In this document: positions 59,372 through 64,000 of the stretch, piece after piece
Numbering within the stretch: the first letter of the stretch is position 1
Layout: every line of letters begins with the position of its first letter
NCBI RefSeq assembly: GCF_001514125.1
Contig: NZ_KQ948564.1
Coordinates: 144,232-208,231 of the forward strand
DNA from: Streptomyces longwoodensis
GTDB lineage: Bacteria; Actinomycetota; Actinomycetes; Streptomycetales; Streptomycetaceae
Length of the DNA stretch: 64,000 bases
Direction: 5' to 3'
Position numbers and translations under genes: made by a program
Notes under the pieces: generated by a model
What the model saw: only the letters and a program-made list of their open reading frames with translations
Told to the model about the DNA's origin: nothing
The model's database searches: none

Positions 59372-60589
59372 ATGACCGGACGTGTCCACGGGAGCCGGAA
59401 CCAGGCGAGCGCCGGGGACCTGCTCGACCTGGTACGTACGGGCCGGGCCACGACCCGCGGTGCCCTCCAGCAGGTCACCGGCCTGTCCCGGGCCACCGTC
59501 GGCCAGCGCCTGGACCGGCTCTTCCGCGCGGGCTGGCTGCGCGAGGGCGCGGGCGGCCCGGTCGACTCGCCGCTCGGCGGACGCCCCTCCATCACCCTGG
59601 AGTTCGACGACGCGCACGCGGTCGTCCTCGCCGCCGACCTCGACACCCGGCACGCGCGCGCGGCGGTGCTCACCCTCACCGGCGAGATCCTGGCCGAGCA
59701 CGCGGGCCCGCTCGCCGTCGACGACGGGCCCGAGCGGGTGCTGGACGAGCTGGGCCGCTGGTTCGCCGAGGTGCTGGCCCGGGCCGGGCACGCCCCGGCG
59801 GAGGTGTGCGGCATCGGCCTCGCGGTGCCCGGCCCGGTGGACACCGGGACCGGCCGGGTGGTCCAGCCGCCGATGATGCCCGGCTGGGACGGCTACGACA
59901 TACGCGGCCGGCTCGCCCGCGCGTTCGGCGAGGCCACCGGCGCCGGACCGGTCCCGGTGCTGGTCGACAACGACGCCAACCTCATGGCGTACGGCGAACA
60001 GCGCGCCTCCTACCCCGACTGCTCGGCGTTCGTGCTGGTCAAGGTCTCCACCGGCATCGGCGCCGGGGTCGTGGTGGACGGCTCCCCGTACCGGGGGATC
60101 GACGGGGGCGCGGGGGACCTCGGGCACATCCGGGTGCCGGACGGCGCCGACGCGCTGTGCCGCTGCGGCTCCTACGGCTGCCTGGCCGCCCTGGCCAGCG
60201 GCGGTGCGGTGGCCCGGCGACTGGCGGCGGCCGGGGTGCCGGCCGCGTCCGGCTCCGACGTACGGGACCTGCTCGCGGCCGGGCACCCGGAGGCGGCGGC
60301 GCTGGCCCGCGAGGCCGGCCGGCGGGTCGGCGAGGTCCTGGCCACGGTGGTGACGCTGCTCAACCCGGGCGTGCTGGTGCTCGCCGGTGACCTCGCGGGG
60401 ATGCCGTTCGTGACGGGCGTGCGGGAGCTGCTGTACCAGCGGGCGCTGCCCCGCTCGACGGCCCGCCTGGAGGTGGTGACCTCCCGGCTGGGCGAGCAGG
60501 CGGGCCTGGTGGGCGCGGGGGCGCTGGTCGTGGACCACCTGTACGCGCCGGAGCGGGTGGAGGAGCGGTTGCTGGCGCTGGGGGTGTGA
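59372..60589 (+). CDS. ROK-family transcriptional regulator
   Basis: A 405-residue repressor. N-terminal winged HTH (GALQQVTGLSRATVGQRLDR), then the ROK sugar-kinase-like domain with VPVLVDNDANLMAYGE, STGIGAGVVVDG and the zinc signature GHIRVPDG followed by CRCGSYGCLAALASG. It probably binds sugar and controls the divergent glycoside hydrolases. ATG at 59372 is better than 59348 because AAGGGGG lies six bases upstream. The 103-base divergent region contains the AT-rich ACTCACTATGTAATGCAC stretch, its likely operator area. Confidence 0.92.
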   Translation: MTGRVHGSRNQASAGDLLDLVRTGRATTRGALQQVTGLSRATVGQRLDRLFRAGWLREGAGGPVDSPLGGRPSITLEFDDAHAVVLAADLDTRHARAAVLTLTGEILAEHAGPLAVDDGPERVLDELGRWFAEVLARAGHAPAEVCGIGLAVPGPVDTGTGRVVQPPMMPGWDGYDIRGRLARAFGEATGAGPVPVLVDNDANLMAYGEQRASYPDCSAFVLVKVSTGIGAGVVVDGSPYRGIDGGAGDLGHIRVPDGADALCRCGSYGCLAALASGGAVARRLAAAGVPAASGSDVRDLLAAGHPEAAALAREAGRRVGEVLATVVTLLNPGVLVLAGDLAGMPFVTGVRELLYQRALPRSTARLEVVTSRLGEQAGLVGAGALVVDHLYAPERVEERLLALGV

Positions 60590-61030
60590 GCCCCCCGGCC
60601 CCGGCGGCTTCCCGCGTGCGTGACAGAGGTGTTTCCGTCCGGGGTACCCGTCCGCATGGTGACACCGGACGGCCTGTGGCAGCGTGATTCTCGCCACCCC
60701 TGATCGGGGTGACGCTCAGATGAGCGGATCATGGGCGTCTGCACTTCTCCAAGGGGTGGCACTCAGTGCCACCGCTTGATCGTTCATCGAGCAAACTCGG
60801 ACGTGGCAATTGCCGCTCATGTGAGCGCGAGGAGCCGTCACTGACGGACGCCTGCGTTCAACAAGTGAAAACATCGGCTGCCGATTGCTTGCCCTGCCTT
60901 GACTTTCGATCCCGTGGCAGACGACTGGTTACAGGCACATGACGCACGCGTGGACGTACCCAGACGCCTTCGATCTGGGTACATTCCCCGACGTCAGGGC
61001 AGCCACCGCGTCCTCGAGGGAGTCGAGACC
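60590..61030 (+). promoter_or_regulatory. Long regulatory region upstream of ppdK
   Basis: A 441-base gene-free stretch. It carries four palindromes: GGTGGCAC-tca-GTGCCACC (60755-60773), GGCAATTGCC (60805-60814), GCTCAtgTGAGC (60815-60826), and GTACCCAG-n11-CTGGGTAC (60956-60982). A -10-like TACATT lies at 60980-60985 immediately over the last palindrome. No ORF with a good ribosome site fits. It probably holds several protein binding sites and the ppdK promoter. Confidence 0.6.
60956..60982. promoter_or_regulatory. Perfect 8-base inverted repeat on the putative ppdK promoter
   Basis: GTACCCAG and CTGGGTAC flank an 11-base spacer; the right arm overlaps a TACATT -10-like hexamer 45 bases before the ppdK GTG. 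Bound protein would cover the promoter. Regulator unknown. Confidence 0.55.
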
Positions 61031-63751
<2,721 letters not shown>

Positions 63752-63820
63752 GCCGTACGGACCCCGGGTCCGCCGCCGGTCCCCGACCCTCACCGATCGG
63801 CGGCGGCCCCGGCGCACGAA

Positions 63821-63856
63821 GAGAGGGCGACACCTTGTGCGGGGTGTCGCCCTCTC
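63821..63856 (+). terminator. Terminator hairpin of ppdK
   Basis: Perfect 14-base arms, GAGAGGGCGACACC (63821-63834) and GGTGTCGCCCTCTC (63843-63856), with an 8-base loop, 69 bases after the ppdK stop. No U-run follows. Confidence 0.85.
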
Positions 63857-63867
63857 GCGCACCCGCC

Positions 63868-64000
63868 CGCACCGGGCGGGACCAGCGTCGCCCAGGAACT
63901 GACCTCCAAGTCCAGCTCCAGCGGCCCCTGGTCCTACGACGCGGTCGGCAACGAGACCGCCGGCTCCTCCACCGACGACTACGCCCGCACGGGAGAGTCG
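63868..64000 (+). pseudogene. RHS-repeat protein fragment at the window edge
   Basis: Open to the last base without a start codon. The reading SSSGPWSYDAVGNETAGSST and DDYARTGES has the YDAVGNET signature of RHS/YD repeats, found in polymorphic toxins and cell-surface proteins. It begins right after the ppdK terminator with no ribosome site, so it looks like a truncated remnant. More of it may follow beyond the window. Confidence 0.55.

Overview
The window is about 73% G+C (estimated by eye), with third codon positions nearly always G or C, many GTG starts and long antisense open frames. Gene content and order (phoH, ybeY, corC-like, era, leuA, recO, uppS, glyS, znuACB-zur, dusB, ppdK, plus families named after Streptomyces coelicolor loci SCO2521 to SCO2525) point to the chromosomal core of a Streptomyces or very close actinomycete. 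I see no tRNA, rRNA, CRISPR array or intact insertion sequence.

Layout. 0-7.2 kb: tail of a PfkB kinase, then phoH-ybeY-corC-like-mmcQ, a deaminase-fold protein without its zinc ligands, an amtB-glnK pair on the other strand, and era. 7.2-20 kb: a MmyB-type regulator and NAD(P)-binding epimerase, a GH1 beta-glucosidase, a protealysin-type M4 protease with a downstream emfourin-like inhibitor, leuA behind a Leu-codon attenuator, a TerB-like protein, a secreted sialidase convergent with a DapA/NanA-type lyase, an ECF sigma factor coupled to a membrane partner, a small phosphatase-like protein and an acetyltransferase. 20.0-26.7 kb: a co-directional six-gene block: an NNMT-like methyltransferase, the SCO2524, SCO2523 (variant P-loop), SCO2522 and SCO2521 families, and a two-helix membrane protein. 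Its function is unknown.

26.7-35.7 kb is the accessory stretch: two paralogous halogenase-like flavoproteins, then decayed DNA (IS5-like transposase fragment, scrambled SMI1/KNR4 gene, MFS transporter pseudogene), then a compact RiPP-like locus (47-residue peptide followed by an HExxH enzyme with a PqqD-like C-terminus), then an intact MFS transporter. The core resumes with recO (behind a short coupled leader ORF), uppS, an endonuclease/exonuclease/phosphatase protein, glyS, znuA-znuC-znuB-zur under a probable Zur operator, an aldo-keto reductase with a TetR regulator, two DHA2 efflux pumps, an M48-like membrane protease with a partner, dusB, a membrane sulfatase-fold protein, two glycoside hydrolases with a divergent ROK regulator, and ppdK. 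An RHS-repeat fragment sits at the right edge.

Expression signals. Several genes have a -10-like hexamer ending 5 to 7 bases before the start codon (era, dusB, the recO leader ORF, the deaminase-like gene, the methyltransferase, znuA, tetR), which suggests leaderless transcripts. Candidate operators include a GlnR-type box upstream of amtB, a Zur box on znuA, and palindromes upstream of the aldo-keto reductase and ppdK. The two best candidates for undescribed biology are the peptide/HExxH pair (32.6-34.4 kb) and the methyltransferase/variant P-loop block (20.0-26.7 kb).
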